Origin: a virus
Reading direction: 5' to 3' (one strand)
Virus record (IMG/VR): IMGVR_UViG_3300023118_000029
Coordinates: 1 to 21,236 of that record
Length of the DNA: 21,236 nt
This document shows positions 6,117 to 12,127 of the stretch, one piece after another. Every line of letters starts with the position of its first letter. The stretch's first letter is position 1. Under the pieces are notes generated by a model that was given only the letters and a program-made list of their open reading frames with translations, ran no database searches and was not told the origin of the DNA. The translations under genes were made by a program, and so were the position numbers.

Positions 6117-6150
6117 GCGTAAGGCTCTAATGTGGTACTTCCCTTATCGC
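6117..6150. other. Stem-loop in the 5' leader of the 67-residue gene
   Basis: GCGTAAGG (6117-6124) pairs with CCTTA-T-CGC (6142-6150), an 8-bp stem with one bulged base and a 17-base loop. Relative to the promoter box at 6163-6156 the transcript should begin near 6150, so this hairpin would lie at the very 5' end of the mRNA. Its loop and right arm, TGTGGTACTTCCCTTATC (6131-6148), nearly match 12301-12316. Confidence 0.5.
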
Positions 6151-6155
6151 TGATA

Positions 6156-6163
6156 CAAATATA
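6156..6163 (-). promoter_or_regulatory. Promoter -7 box for the 67-residue gene
   Basis: TATATTTG on the minus strand (6163 to 6156) matches the Bacteroidota -7 consensus TAnnTTTG exactly. No TTG is found about 19 bases upstream (GTAGTG there instead), so the -33 half is weak. The position, upstream of a gene start and downstream of a terminator, supports it. A single box of this type can occur by chance. Confidence 0.45.
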
Positions 6164-6180
6164 CAAACAATATTTCAATA

Positions 6181-6215
6181 TACACTACGAATGTAGTTTT
6201 TTATTTACACTACAT
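6181..6215. repeat. Operator-like TACACTAC repeats
   Basis: TACACTAC occurs at 6181-6188 and 6206-6213, 25 bases apart. ATGTAGT (6191-6197) is an inverted copy that pairs with ACTACAT (6209-6215) and, over 5 bases, with ACTAC (6184-6188). The cluster lies just upstream of the -7 box at 6163-6156, where an activator or repressor would bind. Confidence 0.45.
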
Positions 6216-6237
6216 ATAAAATAAATATTAAACCCAT

Positions 6238-6263
6238 AAAAAAAGAGGAGCAAAAACCCCTCT
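6238..6263 (-). terminator. Intrinsic terminator after the winged-helix gene
   Basis: On the minus strand AGAGGGG (6263-6257) pairs with CTCCTCT (6250-6244), 7 bp with one G-T pair, loop TTTTTG, followed by a run of T (6244-6238). It ends transcription of the gene at 6305-6712 and separates it from the 67-residue gene downstream. Confidence 0.88.
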
Positions 6264-6304
6264 ATTACTTCCAAAACCCTATATCGTCCGATTTTTGTAT
6301 TCAA

Positions 6305-6712
6305 TCAATTATTAAGACCTTCTAAAAAATTATCAAGACGTAAACGCATAGACAACGTTGGCGCAAATTGTCTACTTTGATTCCTCCCACTCCCGACAAT
6401 ATCAACATAACCGATTTTACGCATCTTCTCTAACCGCTTAAATAAATGACTCCTTAAACCCATGCTATAATTCATCTTATTAATTAACTCGTATGGAGTT
6501 AAACCTAAACCACTAATACGCCAACTTTCATTTAAACACAATAAAGCGTAAATACATGAAATACTAATATTCAATTCCCTACTTAAATCATAACACCTTA
6601 ATAAAACTTTATTAGCATCTATAATCAGTTTGTCTTTTGAATTGGAATTATCCCCATTAAACACCTTTTTAGGCTCTCTGTTAGCTTCTTTTATTTGTGT
6701 TGATACTTTCAT
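6305..6712 (-). CDS. Winged-helix-like DNA-binding protein, putative regulator
   Basis: A 135-residue protein. Residues 1-30 are polar and probably disordered. From about residue 40 there is a helix pattern ending in a wing: ISISCIYALLCLNES, then LTPYELINKMNYSMGLRSHL, then FKRLEKMRKIGYVDIVGSG. This looks like a MarR-type winged helix, in which the recognition helix precedes a 'leucine-lys-...-G-Y-V' strand. It is the divergent partner of the winged-helix gene at 7331, across a region of repeated TGTAGT boxes, so it is likely to be one of the phage's early switch regulators. Fold assignment is by pattern only; no exact family was recognised. Confidence 0.6.
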   Translation of the reverse strand: MKVSTQIKEANREPKKVFNGDNSNSKDKLIIDANKVLLRCYDLSRELNISISCIYALLCLNESWRISGLGLTPYELINKMNYSMGLRSHLFKRLEKMRKIGYVDIVGSGRNQSRQFAPTLSMRLRLDNFLEGLNN

Positions 6713-6731
6713 AAGGTTTAAAATTATAGTG

Positions 6732-6743
6732 CCCTGTAAGGCT
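6732..6743 (-). promoter_or_regulatory. Leader element shared with the 67-residue gene
   Basis: On the minus strand AGCCTTACAGGG (6743-6732) lies in the leader of the winged-helix gene. The leader of the 67-residue gene has AGCCTTACGCAGGG (6126-6113), the same element with two extra bases. Both are between promoter and start codon of minus-strand units. A shared regulatory or RNA element is possible. Confidence 0.35.
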
Positions 6744-6799
6744 GTTAAATCAAGTTATTTAGTTAATTGTATTTTGGTGGTATTTGTTAATCATTGATG

Positions 6800-6807
6800 C
6801 AAATGTA
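6800..6807 (-). promoter_or_regulatory. Promoter -7 box for the winged-helix gene
   Basis: TACATTTG on the minus strand (6807 to 6800) matches TAnnTTTG. No TTG stands at the expected -33 position. A TGTAGT box (6804-6809, plus-strand reading) overlaps the box itself, as a repressor site would. The leader would be about 80 bases long. Confidence 0.4.
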
Positions 6808-7024
6808 GTGATTGAGGTTTTAATATGGAATATTGAAGATTGATTTATGTGTATGTGTGGTGGTGCATGAGCGCATAGCATGAGCAGAGGCCAATACATA
6901 ACAACATAACAATCTATTTAGGCTTTGATTATCTTGTTCATTAGTGCATATCAGCAACACAAAACATTTACGATTGAAAGTTGACCCACCCACCTAGCTA
7001 TAAACGGATTAAAAACCAGGAAAG

Positions 7025-7034
7025 AGGCCGGCCT
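7025..7034. repeat. GC-rich perfect palindrome
   Basis: AGGCCGGCCT is a perfect 10-base palindrome made almost only of G and C within very AT-rich DNA. It contains the 8-base FseI recognition sequence. Restriction-type palindromes of this kind are usually rare in phage DNA, so it may be a protein-binding site. Confidence 0.4.
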
Positions 7035-7267
7035 AAATGCAGGGATAGACCGATAGGCAAACTATATAAGCAACTATTAATGGATAAACATTCAGCGATA
7101 CCAGAAAATAAATAAGGTCTCTATAGGTAAGTTAAAAAGCTGATTTATGGGTTTAAATATACTACAAGATTGATTTAAGTAAAAGATAGTATACGTAGAG
7201 GATACCAGAAAGTATAGAGTAGGGATACTAAGAATTGCATAATATAGATAAATATATTCTAATAGTA

Positions 7268-7297
7268 TTGTTTTTACCATATCTTGTAGTATCTTTG
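7268..7297 (+). promoter_or_regulatory. Rightward early promoter
   Basis: TTG (7268-7270), a 19-base spacer, then TATCTTTG (7290-7297) match both halves of the Bacteroidota promoter (TTTG at -33, TAnnTTTG at -7). The transcript should begin near 7304, about 27 bases before the ATG of the winged-helix gene. Repeated boxes overlap it on both sides. Confidence 0.7.
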
Positions 7298-7307
7298 TAG
7301 TATACTA
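7284..7307. repeat. Operator repeats over the early promoter
   Basis: TTGTAGTAT occurs twice at 7284-7292 and 7295-7303, exactly 11 bases apart, about one turn of the helix. It runs into a perfect palindrome TAGTATACTA (7298-7307) over the likely transcription start. A dimeric DNA-binding protein would be able to block the promoter from here. Confidence 0.55.
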
Positions 7308-7330
7308 AAAGGAGATAAGAGTTATATACT

Positions 7331-7834
7331 ATGAATAAGAAACAGGATAAGATAATTGATTATATAAAGGGGTTCAATATGATTGATGGGGAACCTAAGA
7401 GTATATTGGGTGCTGAGGTTGTTAGGATGAATTACATGAAGCGTTATTACAACTGCTTATATCTTCTTGCTGGATTAAGTCCGTGTGCAAGAAATCTTAT
7501 GGATTACCTTACAGAGGAAATGGATGAAGATAACGAGGTGAGAAGTGATGTTGGAGTTCGGGCCAAATTCATAAGCTTTATAACAAAGATTACTTACGGC
7601 TTAAAAACAAGCCCTACAGGGATAGTTTATGCTGATCCTACTGTTAAGTCTGCTTTTACGGAGTTAAGTTCATCAGGGCTGATTATATCAAGGCGTAAAG
7701 GAGTGTTTGAGGTAAATAAGAAGTTCTTCTTTTTAGGTAAGGAAGAGGATAGGTTAAATGCTATTATTTTAGAGATAAAGCTTAAACCGGAGAATACGAG
7801 TTTTAGATTATTAAAAGTTAGAGATAGAAAATAA
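7331..7834 (+). CDS. Winged-helix protein, RepL-like, possible early regulator or initiator
   Basis: A 167-residue basic protein. Residues about 48-135 follow a winged-helix order: LSPCARNLMDYLTEEM, then VGVRAKFISFITKITYG, then TVKSAFTELSSSGLIISRRK and GVFEVNKKFFFLG. The last part (xxVKxAFxELxxxGLIxxxRxGVFxVNxxFFF) is like the wing of plasmid RepL/replication-type proteins and related regulators. It is the first rightward gene, under a repeat-flanked promoter, so a role in early gene control or replication start fits. Its stop overlaps the start of the HNH gene (TAATG). Fold call moderate; function inferred. Confidence 0.65.
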   Translation: MNKKQDKIIDYIKGFNMIDGEPKSILGAEVVRMNYMKRYYNCLYLLAGLSPCARNLMDYLTEEMDEDNEVRSDVGVRAKFISFITKITYGLKTSPTGIVYADPTVKSAFTELSSSGLIISRRKGVFEVNKKFFFLGKEEDRLNAIILEIKLKPENTSFRLLKVRDRK

Positions 7835-8487
7835 TGGAATCAAAAATAAACTATAATAAAAAAAGAAGGTCAAGTACTTCTAAAGAGGATCAAGAAAAGA
7901 TATATGTTGAACTAAGTAATGAGTTGGATAAATTCATAGATGATAACTCAATCTTTCATTATACCAAATCAGGTAAGCGGATATTAATCGATAAAGGAGA
8001 AAAAATAAAAAATATTAAAATTAGAATTAGAGCCGAATATGTTGAGGTATCTAATCGTTTTTGTGTTAATTATATATCTTATGAAGAGTCTTTAGGAAGA
8101 TTTATTTTAGGCATAAAAGATAAAGATATATTCGTAGACCACATAAATAGAAATCCTCTGGATAATAGAAAATCAAATTTAAGAACATGTAATAGATCTC
8201 AAAATCTTTTTAATAGGCGTAAGCGAGTAGATTCTATTTGTAAATATAAAGGATTATCAATTAGGGGTAACGGAATAGTTGTTACATGTATAAAAGACCA
8301 TATTACGCATTCAGTTTTTTTAAATTCAAAAGATCAAGCCTTAGCGGGTACAATATACGATTGTTTGTCTATTCAATTACATGGGGAATTTTCCAATCCA
8401 AATTTTCCTAGAGAAAGATATACAGATGATTTTATATTTCAAACTTTGAATGATTTAAAAATAAACGTAAAAGCCAGAACCAGATAA
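7834..8487 (+). CDS. Free-standing HNH homing endonuclease, AP2-like C-terminus
   Basis: A 217-residue protein. Residues 101-126 carry the HNH_3-type motif VDHINRNPLDNRKSNLR followed by RSQNLFNRRK: D102-H103 pair, Asn in DNR and N124. The usual motif is DHINGNPLDNR; here Arg replaces Gly. The next part (KYKGLSIRGNGIVVTCI to the end) looks like a degraded AP2-type DNA-binding domain, the usual partner of such nucleases. It cuts DNA to spread itself by homing. It lies in the early operon by one-base overlap with the gene upstream, not in an intron. Its DNA is visibly more A/T-rich than its neighbours, as selfish insertions often are. Confidence 0.85.
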   Translation: MESKINYNKKRRSSTSKEDQEKIYVELSNELDKFIDDNSIFHYTKSGKRILIDKGEKIKNIKIRIRAEYVEVSNRFCVNYISYEESLGRFILGIKDKDIFVDHINRNPLDNRKSNLRTCNRSQNLFNRRKRVDSICKYKGLSIRGNGIVVTCIKDHITHSVFLNSKDQALAGTIYDCLSIQLHGEFSNPNFPRERYTDDFIFQTLNDLKINVKARTR

Positions 8488-8489
8488 TT

Positions 8490-8789
8490 ATGAAAACAGC
8501 GAAGGAGATTTACATGGAGGTACAAGAAAAGGCTTTACCTCGGGAGAACAATTATACGTTACCAGAGGACTGGCAATTGGAGGCTATGAAGGTTTATGCA
8601 GCGCAAGCTATTGATGCCGTATGCGATCACTTGAAGGATTACGAGCATGAGGATAACTTTCCTGATGGTCCAACTGAAATAACAGATGACATGTTGGCTG
8701 TAGGTTACTATGGTGATGGCCGTGATGGTGATGTAATGGTTTGGATCGACAAGCAATCAATTTTAAAGCTAAAGGAGGAATTGAAATGA
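8490..8789 (+). CDS. Hypothetical 99-residue protein
   Basis: The N-terminal half is helical (MKTAKEIYMEVQEKALPREN then DWQLEAMKVYAAQAIDAVCD). The C-terminal half is acidic (FPDGPTEITDDMLAVGYYGD then VMVWIDKQSILKLKEELK). No family is recognised. It starts 2 bases after the HNH gene and its stop overlaps the next start (ATGA). The region coding for KLKEELK incidentally makes AAGGAGG, 7 bases before the next start. Confidence 0.68.
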   Translation: MKTAKEIYMEVQEKALPRENNYTLPEDWQLEAMKVYAAQAIDAVCDHLKDYEHEDNFPDGPTEITDDMLAVGYYGDGRDGDVMVWIDKQSILKLKEELK

Positions 8790-8974
8790 GTGAACAGCAA
8801 TCACCTATCGGGATATTTCCTAAATGGGCTGTAGAAGAGAAAAGGGCTGCAGAAATTGAAGATGCAATAGCGAGGTTCGATAATGCCGGTAAAGAAATTC
8901 CTTTGGAGTGGTATGAAGAGCTTTATGAGCTGCGGTTGAATTGGGTCAGAAGAGAAATTAAAAAACAAAAATAG
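8786..8974 (+). CDS. Hypothetical 62-residue helical protein
   Basis: The start is the ATG at 8786 (MSEQQSPIGIFPKW), which overlaps the previous stop as ATGA. A longer frame would begin inside the previous gene. AAGGAGG (8772-8778) stands at Shine-Dalgarno distance, rare in this window and unusual for Bacteroidota. It may be just the coding sequence of the upstream gene. The product is helical (EEKRAAEIEDAIARFDN, then EWYEELYELRLNWVRREIKK). No family is recognised. Confidence 0.65.
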   Translation: MSEQQSPIGIFPKWAVEEKRAAEIEDAIARFDNAGKEIPLEWYEELYELRLNWVRREIKKQK

Positions 8975-8977
8975 ATT

Positions 8978-9283
8978 ATGGATATTATTAAACTTGAATC
9001 AGAGCGCCTAGAATGGAGTATGAGAACTTTTGACGAAGCTACACCGATAAGTAGTCTTAGAAAACTTGAAAGCGAAGTAAAAGAGATTGAAGAGGATATT
9101 ATCGCTGGCATAAAAAGGCCAGAAGAGTTTGCTGATGCACTAATGTGTTTATTTGATGCGGCAGGAAGGCATGGAATATCAGTAGAGTGTATTTTCACCG
9201 CTTTTGAAGCTAAACTTGTTGTAAACAAAGCTAGAAAATGGACTAAGAATCCAGATAATAGCTATTCACATGTTAAAGCATGA
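8978..9283 (+). CDS. MazG-like nucleotide pyrophosphohydrolase (dATP/dGTP type)
   Basis: A 101-residue all-helical protein. ExxE at residues 33-36 (LESEVKEIEED) and EEFADAL (49-55, with D53) followed by CLFDAAGRHGIS form the metal-binding EExxE...ExxD arrangement of the MazG-like/DUF550 phage family, and the C-terminal AKLVVNKARKW matches its ending. Such enzymes cleave dNTPs, often dATP or dGTP, to the monophosphate and pyrophosphate, which changes nucleotide pools during infection. The length is typical of single-domain phage forms. Its stop overlaps the next start (ATGA). Confidence 0.8.
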   Translation: MDIIKLESERLEWSMRTFDEATPISSLRKLESEVKEIEEDIIAGIKRPEEFADALMCLFDAAGRHGISVECIFTAFEAKLVVNKARKWTKNPDNSYSHVKA

Positions 9284-9519
9284 CTATCCTAGACAAAATC
9301 GAGAGCGTGGCGCAAGGCCTCATGCTTTTTGAGGGCGAGAAACAGGTGGTGATAAAAGTTTCAATTGAAGAGTCAAAAAAATTACTGGTAGAAATCAAGG
9401 ATGAATATCCAAATTTAAATGTTAAAGTGGGTTGTGTTGTCCCTGAATTTACTAGGAATCATTATCACTTTCTTTTGCATGGTGTTAATTACGTTATTTC
9501 CTTTCCAAATGAAGCGTAG
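9280..9519 (+). CDS. Hypothetical 79-residue protein
   Basis: The product begins MTILDKIESVAQGLMLFEGE and appears as an alternating strand and helix domain (QVVIKVSIEESKKLLVEIKD). It ends FLLHGVNYVISFPNEA. No family is recognised. It overlaps the MazG-like gene by 4 bases and the NinB-like gene by 11 bases, so it lies in the middle of a coupled trio. Confidence 0.65.
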   Translation: MTILDKIESVAQGLMLFEGEKQVVIKVSIEESKKLLVEIKDEYPNLNVKVGCVVPEFTRNHYHFLLHGVNYVISFPNEA

Positions 9520-9985
9520 ACAACCGGCAAGGATAGACAAGAGCAATCCGGATCAACCTATGGTTATATTTTCAAATATAAAGGCTTTTGTGGGCGATTT
9601 GAAGGATTTTCCTGATGGAGCGAGAATATGGGTCGAATTAGAAAGTTATTACCGCAAACGGACTCTTTCACAAAACAACCTACTACATTTCTATTGTGAT
9701 GAAATAGCCCAGGAAACGGGGATGGAAATGTTAGCCGTGAAGGAACAAATGGCTAAGAAGTACTTGACTGTTGAAGTAGTAGATAAAAACTGCAATGTGG
9801 TCGCAGATCCGGAAACTGGCGAAGTGATGACAAGAGTGAAAAGCACAAGTGAACTGGACACTGTAGAATTTGCATCATTCGTTGACAAAATATGGTTGTG
9901 GGCTAATGATTTTTTAAACCTTCAGCTCCCGCAGCCTGATCCAAACCACAAATCAGACAAAAATTTCAAACTTAAATTAAAATAG
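9509..9985 (+). CDS. NinB-like recombination protein
   Basis: The start is the ATG at 9509 (MKRRQPARID), an 11-base overlap with the gene before. A longer frame from 9419 would add a spurious hydrophobic stretch out of frame with that gene. The 158-residue product has YYRKRTLSQNNLLHFYCDEI (R-x-x-S-x-x-QN), then EQMAKKYLTVEVV, and TSELDTVEFASFVDKIWLWA followed by LPQPDP. These are the landmarks of the NinB (YbcN) family: an N-terminal QN-containing helix and a C-terminal helix ending LPDP or LPQP. NinB binds single-stranded DNA and helps phage recombination. Family call by motif. Confidence 0.72.
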   Translation: MKRRQPARIDKSNPDQPMVIFSNIKAFVGDLKDFPDGARIWVELESYYRKRTLSQNNLLHFYCDEIAQETGMEMLAVKEQMAKKYLTVEVVDKNCNVVADPETGEVMTRVKSTSELDTVEFASFVDKIWLWANDFLNLQLPQPDPNHKSDKNFKLKLK

Positions 9986-10149
9986 AAATAATTAAAAAAG
10001 GCAATAAGCCAGCAGAAGAAAGTAAAAAATGCACTTGTCAAAAGTGCGGAACACAATTAAAATACACAAGGACAGATGTTCAGCATGACAGAGACGGAAG
10101 TTACATTGTATGTCCTGTGTGTAATGCGTTTATTGCATCTAAACTTTAA
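9982..10149 (+). CDS. Zinc-ribbon protein with a non-ATG start
   Basis: No ATG opens this frame, yet it codes for a clear small protein: CTCQKCGTQLKYTRTD, then DRDGSYIVCPVCNAFIASKL. The pairs C19-x2-C22 and C44-x2-C47 make a zinc ribbon. Family members I recall begin MIEIIK or MEIIK. Here the equivalent codons read ATA GAA ATA ATT, with ATA overlapping the NinB stop (ATAG). Two starts are possible: ATA at 9982, or ATT at 9991, which aligns with the ATG of the typical leader AATAGAAATTATG. Both are rare initiators. The gene is otherwise intact (55 codons). Probable role is DNA or RNA binding. Confidence 0.7.
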   Translation: MEIIKKGNKPAEESKKCTCQKCGTQLKYTRTDVQHDRDGSYIVCPVCNAFIASKL

Positions 10150-10161
10150 AAACAAAATAAC

Positions 10162-10359
10162 ATGGAAGAATACACAAGAGTATCGGTAGAGAGTGATGAT
10201 GACGGACATTGGTACGTAATACCTCATTCAAAAGTAGAACAGTTTCAAAAAATGCTTTCGGAAGGCGAAGAAGATGAATGGTCAGAATTTGAAGAGAATT
10301 TTGGTGAGTACAGAACCGGAGGTGACATCAACAATATTGAACTTTACGTCAAGAATTAA
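10162..10359 (+). CDS. Conserved hypothetical phage protein, 65 residues
   Basis: The short acidic product begins MEEYTRVSVESDDDGHWYVI and ends EYRTGGDINNIELYVKN. The DGHWYVIP, FExxFxEYRTGGDxNNI pattern is familiar from unnamed phage proteins. No activity is known. It follows the zinc-ribbon gene by 12 bases, in the run of small recombination and nucleotide genes. Confidence 0.7.
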   Translation: MEEYTRVSVESDDDGHWYVIPHSKVEQFQKMLSEGEEDEWSEFEENFGEYRTGGDINNIELYVKN

Positions 10360-10370
10360 AATAGAAAATT

Positions 10371-10988
10371 ATGAAAACAAAACAGATTACAAAAAAGCAA
10401 TGCGATGAATTTTTAGCTACAATAGCTGAAATTAAGCCTTGGGATGCAGGTAATGGTCAAATTATAGATGCATGGTATTCTAAGGTCGATGGAAGTTATA
10501 TTACTTTCACTAATATTTCTACAGACATAGCTTGGCTTATCGCTAACGGGATTACAGAACAAATACAGTCTAATGATCCTAGTGACCCTAGAGTTGCTTG
10601 CATCGGCTTCAATCCAGTAGAACAGAAATGGTACGGTTGGTCACATAGGGCTTTTTATGGCTTCGGTATTGGTTCAGAAGTTAAAAAAGGTCACTGTGGT
10701 TATGTATCTACTGACATTAATGACCTAATTGAACGCTCAATTAAATTTTGGAGCGATGAAACTGTCAAAAATGTAGCTGGTATTGCAGCTACTAATGATA
10801 AAGGCATTGAGGGAGTTCAGATAACTTACGAGTACGTTCCTGAAAACGTTTCTAATAAGTCTTTACATGGAACAATAGGACCGCAATTCATGTATCCTCC
10901 TAAGAAATGGGGTAGAGGTGAATGGAAAGCTGAAACCTTAGAAGATGCTAAGCAAATGGCTATAGATTTTTCACATGGAGTTTCATAA
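10371..10988 (+). CDS. Conserved phage protein of unknown function, 205 residues
   Basis: The product has an N-terminal part ACIGFNPVEQKWYGWSHRAF, then YGFGIGSEVKKGHCGYVSTD, a middle insert, and a C-terminal YPPKKWGRGEWKAETLEDAK then MAIDFSHGVS. This order (KWYGWSHRA, YGFGIG, PPKKWGxGEWxAxTLEDAKQMA) is a recurring pattern in unnamed phage proteins across hosts. No enzyme motif is visible and no signal peptide. It has its own A/T-rich leader (AATAGAAAATTATG). Family recognised from memory only; function unknown. Confidence 0.75.
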   Translation: MKTKQITKKQCDEFLATIAEIKPWDAGNGQIIDAWYSKVDGSYITFTNISTDIAWLIANGITEQIQSNDPSDPRVACIGFNPVEQKWYGWSHRAFYGFGIGSEVKKGHCGYVSTDINDLIERSIKFWSDETVKNVAGIAATNDKGIEGVQITYEYVPENVSNKSLHGTIGPQFMYPPKKWGRGEWKAETLEDAKQMAIDFSHGVS

Positions 10989-11000
10989 ATTTTAAAAATA

Positions 11001-11204
11001 ATGGAAAGGACATGGAAAAATTCAAAAACAGATCCACCAGCGGAAAGTAAACGATACTGGTGTTACGTGGAAGAAATTGGAGAATTAGGCTTATCTCACT
11101 TCGAATGGAATTGTTACTACGACAAAGAAGTCAACGAATTTAGAGATCAGCATAATGTTATGCGAGTAACTCATTGGACAGAATTAATGGGACAACCAAT
11201 TTAA
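11001..11204 (+). CDS. DUF551-like small phage protein
   Basis: The 67-residue product begins MERTWKNSKTDPPAESKRYW and ends MRVTHWTELMGQPI. A Trp near the start, a Pro-Pro, a short strand (YWCYVEEIGELGLSHFEW) and a terminal THW-x5-P are the layout of DUF551, a domain found in many phages. No function is known for it. A second gene here, at 15839-16345, ends in a similar domain. Confidence 0.6.
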   Translation: MERTWKNSKTDPPAESKRYWCYVEEIGELGLSHFEWNCYYDKEVNEFRDQHNVMRVTHWTELMGQPI

Positions 11205-11216
11205 AATTTAAATAAA

Positions 11217-11447
11217 ATGAGTGAATTAACAGCACAAGACCCAAACTTGGGAGGAAGATTAATAAGAAATACCATTGGACAGGATTTCGTAATATGGGCC
11301 GAAGAATATTGGCGGTTAAAAGAAAAATACACAAGTGGCAATGAAGAATCAGAAAAAACTAATTATAGTGAAGTAAGAAGATGTTTTGCCGAAGCAATTG
11401 ATAGATTTATAGAAGTTAGACTTCGTGATGCAGATATTTTAAGATAA
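11217..11447 (+). CDS. Hypothetical 76-residue helical protein
   Basis: The product reads MSELTAQDPNLGGRLIRNTI, then IGQDFVIWAEEYWRLKEKYT and a C-terminal VRRCFAEAIDRFIEVRLRDA. It is all-helical and has no recognisable motif. It follows the DUF551-like gene by 12 bases. Likely part of the same operon. Confidence 0.62.
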   Translation: MSELTAQDPNLGGRLIRNTIGQDFVIWAEEYWRLKEKYTSGNEESEKTNYSEVRRCFAEAIDRFIEVRLRDADILR

Positions 11448-11454
11448 TTTATTA

Positions 11455-11462
11455 TAAATTTG
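11455..11462 (+). promoter_or_regulatory. Weak promoter candidate
   Basis: TAAATTTG matches TAnnTTTG in the 38-base gap before the 186-residue gene. No TTG lies 19 bases upstream. Given how A/T-rich the gap is, this can be chance. Confidence 0.25.
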
Positions 11463-11485
11463 AACACAATTTAAAAAACAAAAAA

Positions 11486-12046
11486 ATGAAGATTAACAAA
11501 GTCACCATTACCACAAAAAAGAAAAGAGACTACATTGCAATTGAATTTGACAACATTCTCGTGAGTCCTGACAAACAGATGTTCGATGAAAAATACATCA
11601 AAAAAAGTAACCAGCTTATGTCACGGTCTTTAAGTGATGTCCTTGAAAAATTAGAACCGCATTTATTGTACTCAACTGAACTTTGCGATACATCAATTAT
11701 CCTGGGTAAAGATATCGATGCAAAAAAATTCTTCGATAATTTTGAGTTCAGGGCAGAAGAAAGGTTCCAAGGTCTTAAAGTTACTGGAATTGAATTTATA
11801 GGCAACAACGACGTGATCGATTCAGTAAAGTTGAAAGGGTACAGAGAGACTCAGCTTACAGACAAAGGATTTAAAGTTAAATTTGAGACACCGGTTATCA
11901 ACTTGGACCGCGCTGCAGAAAATCATTATCCCTTGGTTCATTTACTTGACGAACAAATCAACGATCTACATACAGCTTTGCTTGCATGGCACCAAAAAGG
12001 GGAAACCCTCAGCGTTGCACAGCAAGCAATGTTTGAAGAAGCATAA
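11486..12046 (+). CDS. Conserved phage protein of unknown function, 186 residues
   Basis: The product begins MKINKVTITTKKKRDYIAIE and has a beta-rich body with KGYRETQLTDKGFKVKFETP, then VINLDRAAENHYPLVHLLDE and a terminal helical segment HTALLAWHQKGETLSVAQQA. The strand-rich start and helical end suggest a DNA-binding accessory protein, but I see no family signature. It is the last gene before the cluster of terminators, so it may end the first rightward operon. Translation starts with a strongly A-rich leader and no Shine-Dalgarno. Confidence 0.7.
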   Translation: MKINKVTITTKKKRDYIAIEFDNILVSPDKQMFDEKYIKKSNQLMSRSLSDVLEKLEPHLLYSTELCDTSIILGKDIDAKKFFDNFEFRAEERFQGLKVTGIEFIGNNDVIDSVKLKGYRETQLTDKGFKVKFETPVINLDRAAENHYPLVHLLDEQINDLHTALLAWHQKGETLSVAQQAMFEEA

Positions 12047-12090
12047 ACCCACTTAAAGAGTCGATAGAATCTTAGCCTTTTCTATTTGTT

Positions 12091-12127
12091 AGCCCTCCGT
12101 TGTGAAACGTGGGGCTTTTTTATTTTT
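12091..12127 (+). terminator. Intrinsic terminator T1
   Basis: AGCCCT (12091-12096) pairs with GGGGCT (12111-12116) and, after one mismatch, CGTT with AACG, closed by a GTGA (GNRA) tetraloop; then six T residues. It ends the operon that includes the 186-residue gene. The T tract runs into the -33 element of the next promoter. Confidence 0.88.

Larger units (their letters stand above)
6835..7330. other. Divergent control region, possible origin
   Basis: About 500 bases with no supported gene. It holds direct repeats GCATGAGC (6865-6872 and 6878-6885), TGATTTATG (6841-6849 and 7141-7149) and GATACCAGAAA (7097-7107 and 7201-7211). It also holds a GC-rich perfect palindrome AGGCCGGCCT (7025-7034), an inverted pair ATACTACAAGAT (7159-7170) with ATCTTGTAGTAT (7281-7292), and the rightward early promoter. 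A lysis-lysogeny type switch or replication origin would fit, but neither is proved. Confidence 0.5.

Noticed and set aside
7092-7280. 62-codon minus-strand frame in the control region
   Set aside because: Its product is low-complexity (mostly Tyr, Ile, Leu, Phe), has no recognisable pattern and covers the repeats and promoter of the divergent region. A/T-rich noncoding DNA can give such frames.
8772-8778. AAGGAGG as a true Shine-Dalgarno for 8786
   Set aside because: It codes for the C-terminal residues of the previous gene, and nearly all other genes lack such a site. It may be used, but it cannot be claimed.
9419-9508. Longer N-terminus for the NinB-like protein with a membrane segment
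   Set aside because: The extra 30 residues overlap the upstream gene in another frame; the hydrophobic run comes from that frame. The ATG at 9509 fits the family and gives a short overlap.
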